Positions 11,448 through 22,300 of a DNA stretch of 64,000 nt are shown here, in pieces. The translations under genes were made by a program, and so were the position numbers. Location of the stretch: positions 186,001 through 250,000 of the forward strand of contig NC_048548.1 in the NCBI RefSeq assembly GCF_902806685.2, in the 5' to 3' direction. Below the pieces are notes generated by a model. That model had not been told where the DNA came from and did not search any database. It saw only the letters and a program-made list of their open reading frames with translations. The stretch comes from Maniola hyperantus (lineage: Eukaryota; Arthropoda; Insecta; Lepidoptera; Nymphalidae). Each line of letters starts with the position of its first letter. Positions within the stretch are counted from its first letter, which is position 1.

Positions 11448-11939
11448 TCTTTATGTTCACTAGGTGTCCACTTGATACTTATTTTTGCCCGGCCAACTTA
11501 TAGTGGGAGAACTAGATTTTTTTTATTTTTTTTTATTCTCAAAATTTTAATATGATATTTTTTATCAAATTCATATCACAAAGTGAATAACAATTAAAAG
11601 TGAGTTAAAATAAAGTTTTACTATAGGATCAAAGCATTTCATTGATTCATCCTACAAAAATTACACTGATAGCTCTGTGGAGAGTTTGGCATCGGTAAAA
11701 TCATTCTCGAGATTATAATAATTTTTTTTTTAATCAACATCATGTCACAAATTGAATGAGAAAGAGAAGTGGATCAAAATATACAATATAGTCAATAGAG
11801 GAGTTCCGCACCCTTTGTTAAACTAGTAGGTAAGGGCTAGAACTAGATTATGTCTCGATAAAAAAATTTTAAGGGTGAGGGTAGATATAGGTACGAAATC
11901 TTCTCCAAAATGTACGGGTCAGCATAAAAATAACGACAA

Positions 11940-14900
11940 TTAGCACAGCAAGCTATCGGGACTCTTCTCGCATATGAAGGCGTGCACGGAGTCGCACTCG
12001 AGGTCCAGCAGGTGTCCCGAGCGGTACACCCCCCCGCAGAATTCCCCGGTCAAGTTGTTTGGTTCCCCGGACGACCATCGCGCGTACCCAGCTTTCTCCA
12101 GCGGCTCACCTGGAAGATAAAGAACCAACTTTTTTGAGGCTTCGCTCAGAAAAATTACCATTTAGTTCTACCATATTTTTTTTACGATTTTTTTTTTTTT
12201 TTTTTTTTTTTTCTATTTTTTTTTTAATACAATAAAACTTAAAGCTAGCCTTATCTAATTACTATATAAATCATGACCGCGTGGAATGGTGCCAAGAATA
12301 CTGGCTGCATTTCCGCGCTGGACAGCCAGGCTGATCCGCTGCGCAAAAAATGAGCCAGCCCTTCTGTCACCAGTTGAGGCTATTAATCGCGGTGAAATGT
12401 CTCGTTTTACGATTTATAATGGTACGATGGTAAAAAAACCGCATTAACACGGTCAAGTCAGAAGAACATGACACATATCATCATTATCCTCACTCAGCAT
12501 AATCATCATTATCCTCAGCATAATCATCATTATCCTCAGCATAATCATCATTATCCTCAGCATAATCATCATTATCCTCAGCATAATCATCATTATCCTC
12601 AGCATAATCATCATTATCCTCAGCATAATCATCATTATCTAACAACTACTCGTCGAGACCAATTCAAAGAGTGCAAATTTGGTGGACGTGGGGTTTATAG
12701 GGATTACCTAAAGTTCCCGTGACTACCTCCCTGTTCCCTCACTAGATTCTGGAAACGGCTGAATAGAATTTCTGGACAAATCCCACTGAATATGCCTTTG
12801 ATAAAAAATACCAAGAAGTACAAAATACAACTTCGTGAAAAAAAAAGTATTCAAATCAGTTCAGCAAGAAGAGAGACATCCGGACAAGGTACATACCTAG
12901 TACCTACCTACATAAAGGTCAGATAGAAAACTCCTGTATTTTCTTTTTACAAAATTCTGCTGCGTAAAAAATGTTTTTACAAAGTCTTTGTGGTCCATTC
13001 ACCATTGAACAGATTTAAAAAGGAACATTGTTATGATCTAAGCTTACAAAAGAAATATACCATGAATGGTGAGCCATTCTCCATGTTCGTGCCAATCGTT
13101 GAAGCCCAAATACGCCACTTCCTTGTAGAACGGCCCCACCATGGACGACGCGGGGTTCTGCGCAAACAGATTTCTGGAACAAAATAAGAAAGTATTTGGT
13201 TCCTGGGCTCGTTAAGTCTGTTCAGGACCTTTTTTTTTAATTTATTGACCAGCGCTTGGCTGCAATCAGACCAGATGGCAAGTCATGATGCAGCCTAAGA
13301 TGGAGCGCACTTGCCTGGAATATGCCTATTCACTCTTGACTTCAAGGTATATATTAATACCCCTCCAATTATTAATTAACTACTATATACTAATTGGAGG
13401 GGAAAGCTGATGCTGGGAGGGTGTTCCAATTCTTAGCGGTTCGAATTAGAAATGAGGAGGCAACATTTGATGCTACATTGGCTTAGGTCAGGTTAGAAGG
13501 CTTCTAGACTTTCAGGACCCATCAGGTATTCAACCATAACCCTTTCAAGTGTAACTACATACCTTGATGATGATACACAGTTCATAATGTTGAGAAGAGA
13601 AGAAAGATAAAAGAGAAAGGGAGAATTCTAGAGGATTGGCAAGAAGGAACTGCGATGTGGTTCCATACTGGCAAGTTGTTTAAAGCTGTTGGAGTCAGAT
13701 ACATCTTCCCAGGAGCCAGAACTCCATAGGGATGTTTCCCAAAAAACAAGTGAGGTACTTCTCAAAACATGTGAGGTACTTCTCAAAACATGTGAGGTAC
13801 TTCTCAAAACATGTGAGGTACTTCTCAAAACATGTGAGGTACTTCTCAAAACAGGTGAGGTACTTCTCAAAACATGTGAGGTATTTCTCAAAACATGTGA
13901 GGTACTTCTCAAAACATGTGAGGTACTTCTCAAAACAGGTGAGGTACTTCTCAAAACAGGTGAGGTACTTCTCAAAACATGTGAGGTATTTCTCAAAACA
14001 TGTGAGGTACTTCTCAAAATTTTAAAAATAAATTGTTTTGAAATCGACTGATGCAGCAGTTCATCCGTGTTCGAAAGTCAGGTAGTTTTGTATGAAAACG
14101 GCTTTACCTGATATAGTCGGCCTCTGCGTCGCTGTTGATGATGGAGAGGTACCCCCCCTCGGCGGCGCAGGCCATGTATGCGCGGGAGTAGACGCGAGGA
14201 GTGCCGTGGAACTTGTAGCAGCTGCCAGAGACTCTGTCCATCCTGTATGCTGCAAAATATGAGACGAGTAACTGCTGAGCTAGTTGCCGGCTCCTCTCAC
14301 TAGAATGTACTTTTTGAACTGGCTTGAGGCGAAATGCGTCCCAAAAGCGGTGTTGAGACACATTTCGGATGTTCAAACAATCAAGTTTTGGCCTCAAAAA
14401 CTACGATTATTTATTTTACTTACTTAGTATAAAAATTAGAGATATTCTTTAGTGATTTACGAAGCCAAAACATCGTTGGCACAATTTGGCTCGATACAAA
14501 AAAAGTTTTCCCAAAATACGCGTTTTTTACACGACCATGCATTAGGAGAAAACCCAATTTTATTCGATTGATATTAACACCAATTTCAATAAATTAGGAA
14601 AACCTAGCTGGCTTGACCTTAAAGACAAGATCTTACCATCATCAGTGGTACCACATTCGTTGAACGCGAGGTCCTCGTCGTCCTTCCTGTAGCAGACGTA
14701 AGGTCTAGGTGCCTCACAGCTCGCATCGCCGATGGTTCCGCTGGGGGTCAAGTATATACAGCTCTCATCATCACCCAAGTTGTTGGGTTCCCCTGCTGCC
14801 CAGTCGTGCCTTATATCTGGTAGAGGAACTCCTGAAAATTAATAATGGGCAATTTACATTTTGTGTAAATGCATACCTACTAGCTGATATACCTGGACTT

Positions 14901-17900
14901 TCCATCCATCCATCCATCAGCCTGTTTGCGTCCACTGCTGGACATAGGCCTTTCCAAGAGCGCGCCACCAAACACGGTCCTCCGCCTTCCTCATCCAACC
15001 GCTCCCCACCACCTTCTTCAGGTCGTCGGTCCAGCGGGCGGGGGGTCGTCCTACACTGCGCTTACCGGTACGCGGTCTCCACTCCAGAACACGTCTGCCC
15101 CATCGGCCATCGGAACCTGGACTTTGCCTGGATGAAATTTTTGAGAATCTGGTTAGTGAGGGTCCGCAAGGGGTAGATTCCTTCTACATCTTCGATGACA
15201 TCCCTGGCGCAGTGCTGAGCGCTTGTTGATGGGAGGTCCCTAGTTAGATTCCTGGGAGGGGCAATTTGGAAATTTATAATTTACCAACCGACAAAGCCGT
15301 GCCGCCAAGCGATTTAACGTTCCGGTACGATGCCGTGTAGAAACCGATAAGGGGTATGGGTTAAATAAAAAATATAGGGACCATACCTATTCCAAGTTAG
15401 CCAGCTTCCTGACACTGCATAATCACGGAGAGATAGTTTGCTTATGACAGGTTACCAATTTTTAAAGAAAGTATTTGGGACCTGCGACATACGCGCTTAC
15501 GTCGTCTTGGGGTCAAGCTACAGGTACTTATCTTGACCAGGATCTACTAATTTAATTTAATTTAAACTAAACAGTTACAATTATACATATAGTTAGTACA
15601 TATATAAAACACTTAAACCTAAGCAGTCTCCTGTAATACTTATAATAAAAATTATGTCCACAACCAAACAATTGGGCATAGCACGCGCATGAAACTAGCT
15701 AGGTGACAACTTATGGAACACGGAACAAACTAAAATCGACTAAAGTATAATTATTAGACAGTTTTTGATATTACATCCTTAATTGCTAATTTATATCTAT
15801 GGAGAGAGAGATGAAAAATATCTTTTTTCAAGAATAAATGCTAATGCTAATCCTGTATCCTTATAAATGGAAGGTCTCGGGCTTGATTCCCGGCAGTAGC
15901 AATTTGGTAATCTATAATCCTGAGCATGCATTTTTTGCCTTTTTTCTTTCTTCTATCTGGCCAGCTTTCCTCACTTAAAGCAAGCCTGATTCTGCCTCAC
16001 CTTCGATAGAATAGAAGTCTCCGTTGGAGAAGGTAGCGTGGATGCCGGTGTGGATGTTCCTGGGGACCAGGTCGTGTCGCGCCACCACACTGAGGATAGC
16101 TTCCTGGACCTCTTCGTTGAGCGGGGAGGCTAGGGTTGTCCCTACGAAACCAGGAACTGATCAAAGGAAGTTTGCAATATTGGGACAGAACCATGACGGG
16201 TCAAAACACCGGTCAAGTGCGAGTCGGACTCGCAATAAAGGTTCCGTACCATCGTACAAGATGCACTTTTTTTAAGTTGGCCAAAATGGCGGCCATTTTG
16301 AAATTTTCATTATTTGTTGTTATAGCGGCAATTAAGAAATACACACTGTTGGAAATTTCAACTCTGTACCTATTACAGTTTATGAGATAGGTACAGCTTG
16401 CTGACAGATAGAGGTATGGATGGACAGATGGACGGATAGCGGAGGCTTAGTAATAGAGTCTCGTTGGCACCCTTCGGATACGGAAAACTTAAGTAAGTTA
16501 ATTGGTTTATCTGTCCGTCCGAGCCTCGATAGCTCAATGCTTATAGGAGCGGACTGAAAACCGAAAGGTCGCCAGTTCAAACGCCACCCGTTGCACTATT
16601 GTCGTACCTACTGCTAGCACAAGCTTTACGCTTAATTGAAGGGGAAAGGAGAATATTAGTCAGCATGATAAACTTGGTTAATACTCTTAGTAAAAAAAAT
16701 CCGCGTGTTTCATAGAGCACGTAAAGTCCTCATTCCTGCGCATGCTATCTCTAAGCTAGTGTGAGATTACCTTCAAGGTGACACCTGAGGCGGGCATCGT
16801 ACCAACTTGCCGGTATGTCGTGGAACTTCAGCCACCCATCCACTTCCGCGACGTATTCATAGTCGCAGCGAAACTCTTTTACTGTCCAAATAATTAGCAC
16901 TAATTAGGAAAATCCATTATATAAAATAAATAATAAATAAACGTTTATTTCGGACGTTTCCATCCATACCTACCTACCTATTATATATACCTACCTACTT
17001 CAAAGAATTTCGGGGGCAAAGTGAACAGGTATCTTCTGAGCAAGCGCACAACAACCTACACTTCATCATAACTTTCCATGAAGTAGGTCGGCAAACACTA
17101 ACTGCCGCACTCAGAGTCGCTTAATCGTTACTTAAGTTTACATAAATCTATCTCGTTTTAACTCGATCTTAAGTAACGATTATAGCGACTCTGAGTGCTG
17201 CTGTTTGTCTATCTTGATTAAAAAAATTGAAAACAAAAATTGTAGTTCCTGACTATACCTATAGGTACTAACTGTGTTATAACTAACTTACTGTAAGGTA
17301 ATGGTTTATGATTCTTTTACTTGCTTGTAGTTTTTTCGTGTAAGGTTTAAGAAGAGTTGCATTAAATTACTTGATTTTTACGCTAACTAGCTCCCTCTCG
17401 CAAACCCACGCCTACCCTTTTTTTTTAAATTATAGACTAGCGCTTGGCTGCAATCAGACGCTGGCAAATGATGACGCAGCCTAAGATGGAGCGCGCTCGC
17501 CTAGAAGATGCCTATTCACTCTTAACTTGAAGTATCCATATTATAATTGAAGGGGAAAACTGATGCTGCAATGATCTCACGAGCAGTCTCATTGATTATA
17601 CATTTAATGATTGATGATGATTAGTTAGCCCTACTTACCCTAAATACCCTGAATATTTTAATATTAGCTACTAGGTATAAGAATAATACATTTCTTTTAA
17701 GTCAGTTAAATAATTTAAAAAGTTGTTATAGCCTAGTGGTTAGGACATCGGCCTTCTAATCGGAGGTCGGGGCTTCGATCCCGGGCACGCACCTCTAACT
17801 TTTCGGAGTTATGTGCGTTTTAAGTACTTAAATATTACTTGCTTTAACGGTGAAGGAAAACATCGTGAGGAAACCTGCATGCCTAAGAGTTCTCCAAAAT

Positions 17901-18121
17901 GTTTTCAAATCAAAGGTGTGTGAAGTCTACAAATCCGCACATGGCCAGCGTGGTAGACTATGGCCAAAACCCTTTTCTCTGAGAGGAGACCCGTGCTCTG
18001 GAGTGAGCCGGCGATGCGTTGATCATGATGAAGTAAGTTAAATAGCTTTACCTGCTTTTAACTGTGTGGGCACAACCAACAGACCCGACATTATAACGCA
18101 AACCGTTAAAACCACCTTCAT
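11940..18121 (-). CDS. Dual-CRD C-type lectin (immulectin-like), lectin A
   Basis: Coding exons on the minus strand: 18121-18052, 16881-16771, 16141-16001, 14831-14637, 14249-14108, 13173-13061 and 12109-11940. The 942 nt encode 313 aa. All introns are GT-AG and all phases agree (1,1,1,1,2,1). Residues 1-23 form a hydrophobic signal peptide, so the product is secreted. CRD1 (about 27-164) has the mannose-type Ca2+ motif Glu-Pro-Asn at 122-124, after Trp-Ala-Ala-Gly. CRD2 (about 178-306) opens SGSCYKFH, has LGFNDW in mid-domain and Glu-Pro-Asn at 273-275. The usual Trp-Asn-Asp motif is replaced in both (Gly-Asp-Ala-Ser-Cys; Leu-Asp-Leu-Glu-Cys), as in many insect lectins. In Lepidoptera such proteins bind microbial sugars in haemolymph and promote encapsulation, melanisation and clearance; that role is by family. 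It is divergent to its paralogue at 23950-29594. The ATG at 18121 is followed directly by the signal peptide. Confidence in the model is high. Confidence 0.93.
12268..12455. other. Bacterial-looking segment in intron 6 of lectin A
   Basis: This stretch has a base composition close to 48% GC and a texture (CTGGACAGCCAGGCTGATCC, GCTGCGCAAAAAATGAGCC) unlike the AT-rich, transposon-laden introns around it. One forward frame is open for about 58 codons and ends in TAA at about 12448. A second frame begins ATGAGCCAGCCC and ends TGGTAA, a nested-start arrangement common in bacterial or phage DNA. I cannot assign a family. It may be a transferred fragment, a contaminant joined in assembly, or a decayed host element. 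Confidence 0.35.
12475..12641. repeat. 21-bp minisatellite, intron 6 of lectin A
   Basis: Seven near-identical units of CATAATCATCATTATCCTCA plus G lie between exons 6 and 7. Both strands stay open only because the unit is a multiple of three. Confidence 0.95.
13238..13330 (+). repeat. Dispersed repeat family E, variant
   Basis: ACCAGCGCTTGGCTGCAATC and GATGCAGCCTAAGATGGAGC match a second copy at 17427-17520. It lies in intron 5 of lectin A. Confidence 0.6.
13747..14022. repeat. 21-bp minisatellite, intron 5 of lectin A
   Basis: About 13 units of GTGAGGTACTTCTCAAAACA plus T, with a T/G variant at the last positions and C/T at the tenth. The array ends 86 bp from the exon 5 donor. Frames of up to 129 codons across it are not genes. 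Confidence 0.95.
14893..15122 (-). mobile_element. LINE 3' coding remnant in intron 3 of lectin A
   Basis: On the minus strand the sequence encodes the C-terminal tail seen more completely at 51822-52260: a GRWGRRVLEW-type block, a Gly-Arg-Pro-Pro..Arg-Trp-Thr-Asp-Asp block, and a Tyr-Val-Gln-Gln-Trp end with the GTCCAGCAGTGGAC-type terminal sequence. It is interrupted and truncated, so it is a dead fragment. Confidence 0.7.
15203..15347. repeat. SINE head fused to family E fragment
   Basis: CCTGGCGCAGTGCTGAGCGC with a GGAGGGGCAATTTGGAAATT body is followed by an inverted family E piece (GCCGTGCCGCCAAGCGATTT, CGGTACGATGCCGTGTAGAA). Confidence 0.6.
15348..15960. other. Intron 3 of lectin A, no gene seen
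   Basis: AT-rich DNA. The piece at 15545-15690 resembles 3835-3990 (AACAGTTACAAT..AAACCTAAGCAGTCT..TATAATAA) and is a further unnamed dispersed repeat. A second SINE-head-like fragment (GGAAGGTCTCGGGCTTGATT) is at 15868-15920. Confidence 0.45.
16206..16470 (+). repeat. Family B dispersed repeat (CGGTCAAGTGCGAGT type)
   Basis: Starts CCGGTCAAGTGCGAGTCGGA and contains AAATGGCGGCCATTTTGAAA and a GACAGATGGACGG run. This is the subfamily also seen at 19732-20043, 22743-23012 and 38402-38670. It is in intron 2 of lectin A. Confidence 0.65.
16526..16690 (+). repeat. tRNA-Phe-derived SINE
   Basis: The head AGCCTCGATAGCTCAATGC holds an A box, CTGAAAACCG is a Phe(GAA) anticodon loop and GTTCAAACGCC is a B box. 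A shared unique body and a poly-A-like tail follow. The copy at 45964-46140 is better preserved. It is not a functional tRNA gene, since the acceptor stem does not pair. Confidence 0.7.
17089..17210. mobile_element. MITE with long TIRs, family M4
   Basis: Arms beginning CGCACTCAGAGTCGCTTAAT (17106 on) and, reversed, GCACTCAGAGTCGCTATAAT (17198 back) pair for about 30 bp round a 31-bp loop. Outer arms GGCAAACA and TGTTTGTC extend the inverted repeat. It is in intron 1 of lectin A. Confidence 0.75.
17427..17520 (+). repeat. Dispersed repeat family E, variant
   Basis: Matches 13238-13330 (AGCGCTTGGCTGCAATCAGA, GATGCAGCCTAAGATGGAGC). It is in intron 1 of lectin A. Confidence 0.6.
17728..18032 (+). 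repeat. SINE family A, full length, in intron 1 of lectin A
   Basis: Complete copy: A box CCTAGTGGTTAGGACATCGG, B box GGCTTCGATCCC, body and GATCATGATGA tail. Its 3' end is within about 20 bp of the splice donor of lectin A exon 1 (18052), antisense to the gene. Confidence 0.85.
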
Positions 18122-18167
18122 TGTCTTAATTAAACAGAACTAAGTAATTAGATATACCCTAATGGCT

Positions 18168-18174
18168 CTTTATA
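18168..18174 (-). promoter_or_regulatory. TATA box of lectin A
   Basis: TATAAAG on the minus strand lies about 47-53 bp upstream of the start codon at 18121. That spacing places a start site near 18140 and gives a short 5' leader. It is inferred from sequence alone. Confidence 0.55.
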
Positions 18175-18179
18175 TTTGT

Positions 18180-18729
18180 TTTGTGAAGTCCGTACAAAAT
18201 TATAATAAGCGTGTCCTTACTACATTGTACAGTATGATATCATTTTGATTAGGATACCTAATTAGGTGAACCACCTTGTAAGAAAAACCCAACTAAGCAA
18301 ACAATACCTATATTAAATGGAAACATTAAAAAAATGTACCTAACGCTCTCTGAAGTCTGATTTTTTTTCGATTAAGTAGCTATCCGGCGCGCGATTGGAA
18401 TTTTTGAGTTTCCAAAAATCCTGAAAGAATTCAAGAATCCATTTTCACTTTTGACCGCAAGACCAATACTAATTTTAAATTAATTACCAAATACAAATAC
18501 TAATTTGGTTGAATGTTATACTAAACTACAAAATAGATGTAAGACCAAATTGTACCACATTCTAACAAATAAAACTATTACTATTAGGTACTATTCGATG
18601 GATTTAGAACTCCAAATATATTATGATAAACCTTCATTCAAACTTTCATCCCTTCAACCGCTTTCACTCTGTGATTTTCTGTGTTTCCGTTCCCGGGATG
18701 CAAGCTATCTAAGTACCAAATTACGCCAA
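18180..18729. other. Intergenic DNA, no gene seen
   Basis: AT-rich. A short frame at 18505-18735 has no coding character. Fragments of dispersed repeat appear towards the right end. Confidence 0.45.
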
Positions 18730-18920
18730 AACTAGACAACGGATGGCTCTTTAAAAAATCCTATGGGAACGGTTTGGGTTTTCGGGACAAACAGTAGCCT
18801 ATATCCTTCCCCGGGATGCAAGCTATGTCTGTAATAAAAATGGGTGAGCTGTGAAAAGCTAGTAGGTACACAGACAGACAGACTACACACTTTCGCACTT
18901 TATAATATAAAAATAGTATG
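18730..18920 (-). mobile_element. Helitron-like element, family D, degraded
   Basis: The family body (ACAGTAGCCTATATCCTTCC, CCCGGGATGCAAGCTATGTC) and the CACACTTTCGCACTTTATAA end are seen. The CTAG end is lost. Confidence 0.55.
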
Positions 18921-19424
18921 GCTTAATATGGATTACATACTAACTGACAATATACAGAACTGGACGTCTATCGGTTGATCACTACGACACTAATCAAGGC
19001 GAAAATCTAATTCAGCTTTTAAACTTTATTTTGTTTATGAAAGAGAACCACTGTATTTGGATGAAATTCGCAAAGATTAAACCTTGATCCGCGACAGAGG
19101 CGGCGCGGCACGGCGGGAGTTAGTTGTGCCCACTCACTGCTGTGGACTTTGGCTCACCGTGCACCGCGGTAAACAGAAGGACTTTAAACTGAAATTCACT
19201 TATTATTTGAGCGAGTCTACATTTTATTATTTTCTGAAAATCGCACTAAGCTATAAAACGTATTTCATGTTGAAAATGAAACATTCACTCCCTTAATCAC
19301 ACGTTAACTTCATGTAGGTACAGTAAAAATGTGAAAGTTTCAAAGTTTGTTATCCTGCACTCCACAAACCAATTTGGCTGAAATTTGAAATGGAGATAGC
19401 TTATATCCTGAATTAGCATCGACT

Positions 19425-19610
19425 ATCTATTTATATACTAATATTATAAAGAGGTAATGTCGTTAAGTTTGTTTGTAGGGGGTAATCTCTGGAACTACTG
19501 AACCGATTTTGAAAATTCTTTCACCAATAGAAAGCTACATTATTCCTGAGTGACTATATTATTATATACACGCGGGCGAAGCTGCGGGGATCAGCTAGTT
19601 TTTTATAAAG
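19425..19610 (+). mobile_element. Helitron-like element, family D relative
   Basis: TACTAATATTATAAAGAGG starts it and CACGCGGGCGAAGCTGCGGG with ATCAGCTAGT ends it, keeping the hairpin and the CTAG end before T. Confidence 0.65.
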
Positions 19611-19731
19611 TCCTCGAGGGCTTTTAACAAGCCTGTCTACTCGCGATCGAAGTCGCAGGCATTATTTAGTTAAGAATAAGATGCCGAGGGAAAGAACAGT
19701 AAGTCCCAGATATACGGATAGGAATTAAAAA

Positions 19732-20043
19732 TTCGTTAAGTGCGAGTTGGGTTCGCATACAAAGGGTTCCGTACCATCGTATAAGACAATACTATATTAT
19801 CTAACACTTATTTATTTTTTATTTTATTTTAATTTGCATGGCGGCCATTTTGAAATTTTTATTATTTGTTACTGTAGCGGCAGTAGGAATACATGCTCTG
19901 TGGAAATTTCAACTCTTTATCTAATCATAAGATACAGCCCGTTGATAGACAGACGGAAGGACGGCCTGACGGACGGACAGACGACAGCGGAGGCTAAGTA
20001 TAATAAGGTCCTGTTCCCACCCTTAGGGTACGGAACCCTAAAA
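19732..20043 (+). repeat. Family B dispersed repeat
   Basis: Begins AATTCGTTAAGTGCGAGTTG, has GGCGGCCATTTTGAAATTTT and a GACGGACGGACAGACG run, and closes with TAGGGTACGGAACCCTAAAA. Both ends are visible. Confidence 0.7.
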
Positions 20044-20311
20044 GCGGTCATAACCGTGATGCAAGCCAGTTGTAATTACCTAGAGTAGTTGTATTTTGAT
20101 ATAACATGAAACGTTCAAACTAACAACTAGTTTAACTAGTAACTAAAACTAATAACTTAATAATTAGTTTAATACGAAATTCCGTTAATTTTCCCATTAG
20201 TAAATGAACCACTAATCACAAAACTGGATCACACAGATATTGGATTAGGTTAGAACTCAATTATGATAATAATAATTGTGATCATTTTCGCATAATTATT
20301 TGAAACCGCAT

Positions 20312-21107
20312 CCGTGTTCTGAACATCTTTGCAAGAGAACTTCTGGTTAGACATTATTTATTAAAATTAAAATAAAATAAAAATCTTTTTTATTCAAGTA
20401 AACTTTCACAAGTGCTTTTGAATCGTCGGATGCATAGCCACTGGTTCGGAATGCCTTTCTTTCTTTATTGTCTTTATTGTTCTGAACATCTTTGCAAGGG
20501 ACCTTCTAATTAGACATTTATTGTTCTGAACATCTTTGCAAGAGACCTTCTGGTTAGACATTTATTGTTCTGAACATCTTTGCAAGAGACCTTCTGGTTA
20601 GACATTTATTGTTCTGAACATCTTTGCAACAGACCTTCTGGTTAGACATTTATTGTTCTGAACATCTTTGCAAGAGACCTTCTGGTTAGACATTTATTGT
20701 TCTGAAAATATTTGCAAGAGACCTTCTAATTCGACGTTTATTGTTCTGAACATCTTTGCAAGAGACCTTCTAATTAGACGTTTATTGTTCTGAACATCTT
20801 TGCAAGAGACCTTCTGGTTAGACATTTACTGTTCTGAACATCTTTGCAAGAGACCTTCTGGTTAGACATTTATTGTTCTGAACATCTTTGCAAGAGACCT
20901 TCTGGTTAGACATTTATTGTTCTGAACATCTTTGCAAGAGACCTTCTGGTTAGACATTTATTGTTCTGAACATCTTTGCAAGAGACCTTCTGGTTAGACA
21001 TTTATTGTTCTGAACATCTTTGCAAGAGACCTTCTGGTTAGACATTTATTGTTCTGAACATCTTTGCAAGAGAACTTCTGGTTAGACATTTATTGTTCCG
21101 TAAAAGA
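20312..21107. repeat. 44-bp satellite array, split by an insertion
   Basis: Fourteen units of 44 bp (TTATTGTTCTGAACATCTTT then GCAAGAGACCTTCTGGTTAG plus ACAT) run from about 20477 to 21107. A fifteenth, detached unit is at 20312-20358. Between them is a foreign piece of about 110 bp carrying TTCAAGTAAACTTTCACAAG and GGTTCGGAATGCC, a dispersed sequence also seen near 44345-44420 and 59395-59500. The units differ by a few point changes. There are no spacers, so this is not CRISPR. Confidence 0.93.
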
Positions 21108-21280
21108 ATTTCCACTTAGTTTAGAAAATTGAGGGGGAGGTTGAATTAAATTTTTCTGTCGGTAAGAACCTTCCTCGTACTTCAAGGAATATTATAACAA
21201 AAAAATATAAAAAAAAATTGCGAAATTGGTTCAAAGGTTCTCGAGATTTGCGATGACCAACACATTTGGTGATTCATTTT

Positions 21281-21602
21281 TAGGGTTCCGTAGCGAAATG
21301 GCAAAAAACGGAACCCTTATAGATTCGTCATGTCTGTCCGTCTGTCCGTCCGTATGTCACAGCCACTTTTCTCCGAAACTATAAGAGCTATATACTGTTG
21401 AAACTTGATAAGTAGATGTAGTCTGTAAACCGCATTAAGATTTTTACACAAAAATAGAAAAAAAAACAATAAATTTTGGGGTTCCCCACACTTAGAACTG
21501 AAACTCAAATTTTTTTTTTTTATTAAACCTGGGAACAAGCAGTTCCCCTGGGATTTTAAAAACCTAAATCGATGCGAACAAAGTCGCGGGCAACAGCTAG
21601 TA
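21281..21602 (-). repeat. Mosaic of dispersed repeat ends
   Basis: TTAGGGTTCCGTAGCGAAAT with a GTCCGTCTGTCC run opens it, and CAAAGTCGCGGGCAACAGCT with CTAGT closes it. It has a family B-like start and a family D-like end. Confidence 0.5.
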
Positions 21603-22054
21603 GAAAAGTATATTTTTTAATTTTAGGATAAAAGATAGAAAAAACAATTGCTCATTATTTGCGTGGATTGGAGGATCATCCTAATCCTCGGGCCAGCTGT
21701 CGCGTCACGTGGCAGGTGATCACCTCATCTAATGCGGCTGTACAGTGTAGACGTAGCTCAAGCCTTGGTACCTTAGTGAGTGGTTATAGTTTAAAAAAAA
21801 AAGTTTTATACGACGCTATTCTACATTATACTCGTAAATTTATGTGAATTTAAATTATTTATTTATGTGAAATGTATTTATTGGATATTGGATATTATTA
21901 CATATTAAATTACATATAAAATACAGATAAAAAACAAGTAATAATTAAGTAGACCTAGGTCTAGTAGACGTATGAATGGGCAACCCCTGCACTAGTAAAC
22001 ACAGTATGTACATGGATCCTCAGCAAAGGTCGAAGGTCTAAATCCAGAGCATCG

Positions 22055-22300
22055 TTTTGTCGTTCGTTTCTTCTTTTCGGGAGGTTGGGGGTTCGATCCT
22101 GGGCACCCACTTTAACTTATCGGAGTTATGTGCATGTTTAAAACAATTAAATATCATTTGCGGTGCGTGCCTGGGAGTTCTCAAAGGTGTGTGAAGTCTG
22201 CCAATCCGCACTGGGCCAGTGTGGCAGACTATGGCCGACACCCTTCTCACTCTGAGAGTGAGAGCCGGCTCAGTAATGGGCTGGTAATGTGTTGATAATG
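22055..22300 (+). repeat. SINE family A
   Basis: It has the B box GGGTTCGATCCTGG, CTTATCGGAGTTATGTGC, GTGTGAAGTCTGCCAATCCG and a GATAATGATGA tail. It is 5'-truncated. Confidence 0.75.

Noticed and set aside
12453..12722. ORFs of 60 and 84 codons with MIMLRIM or QHNHHYP repeats
   Set aside because: Same reason: an intronic 21-bp minisatellite.
13628..14051. ORFs of 129, 120 and 97 codons with 7-residue repeats
   Set aside because: They read through a 21-bp minisatellite, whose period keeps frames open on both strands, inside a lectin intron.
14709..15176. 155-codon plus-strand ORF
   Set aside because: It spans the antisense of lectin A exon 4 and an inverted LINE fragment.
20312..21107. CRISPR-like array
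   Set aside because: Units of 44 bp are contiguous with no unique spacers, and the host is an animal. It is a satellite.
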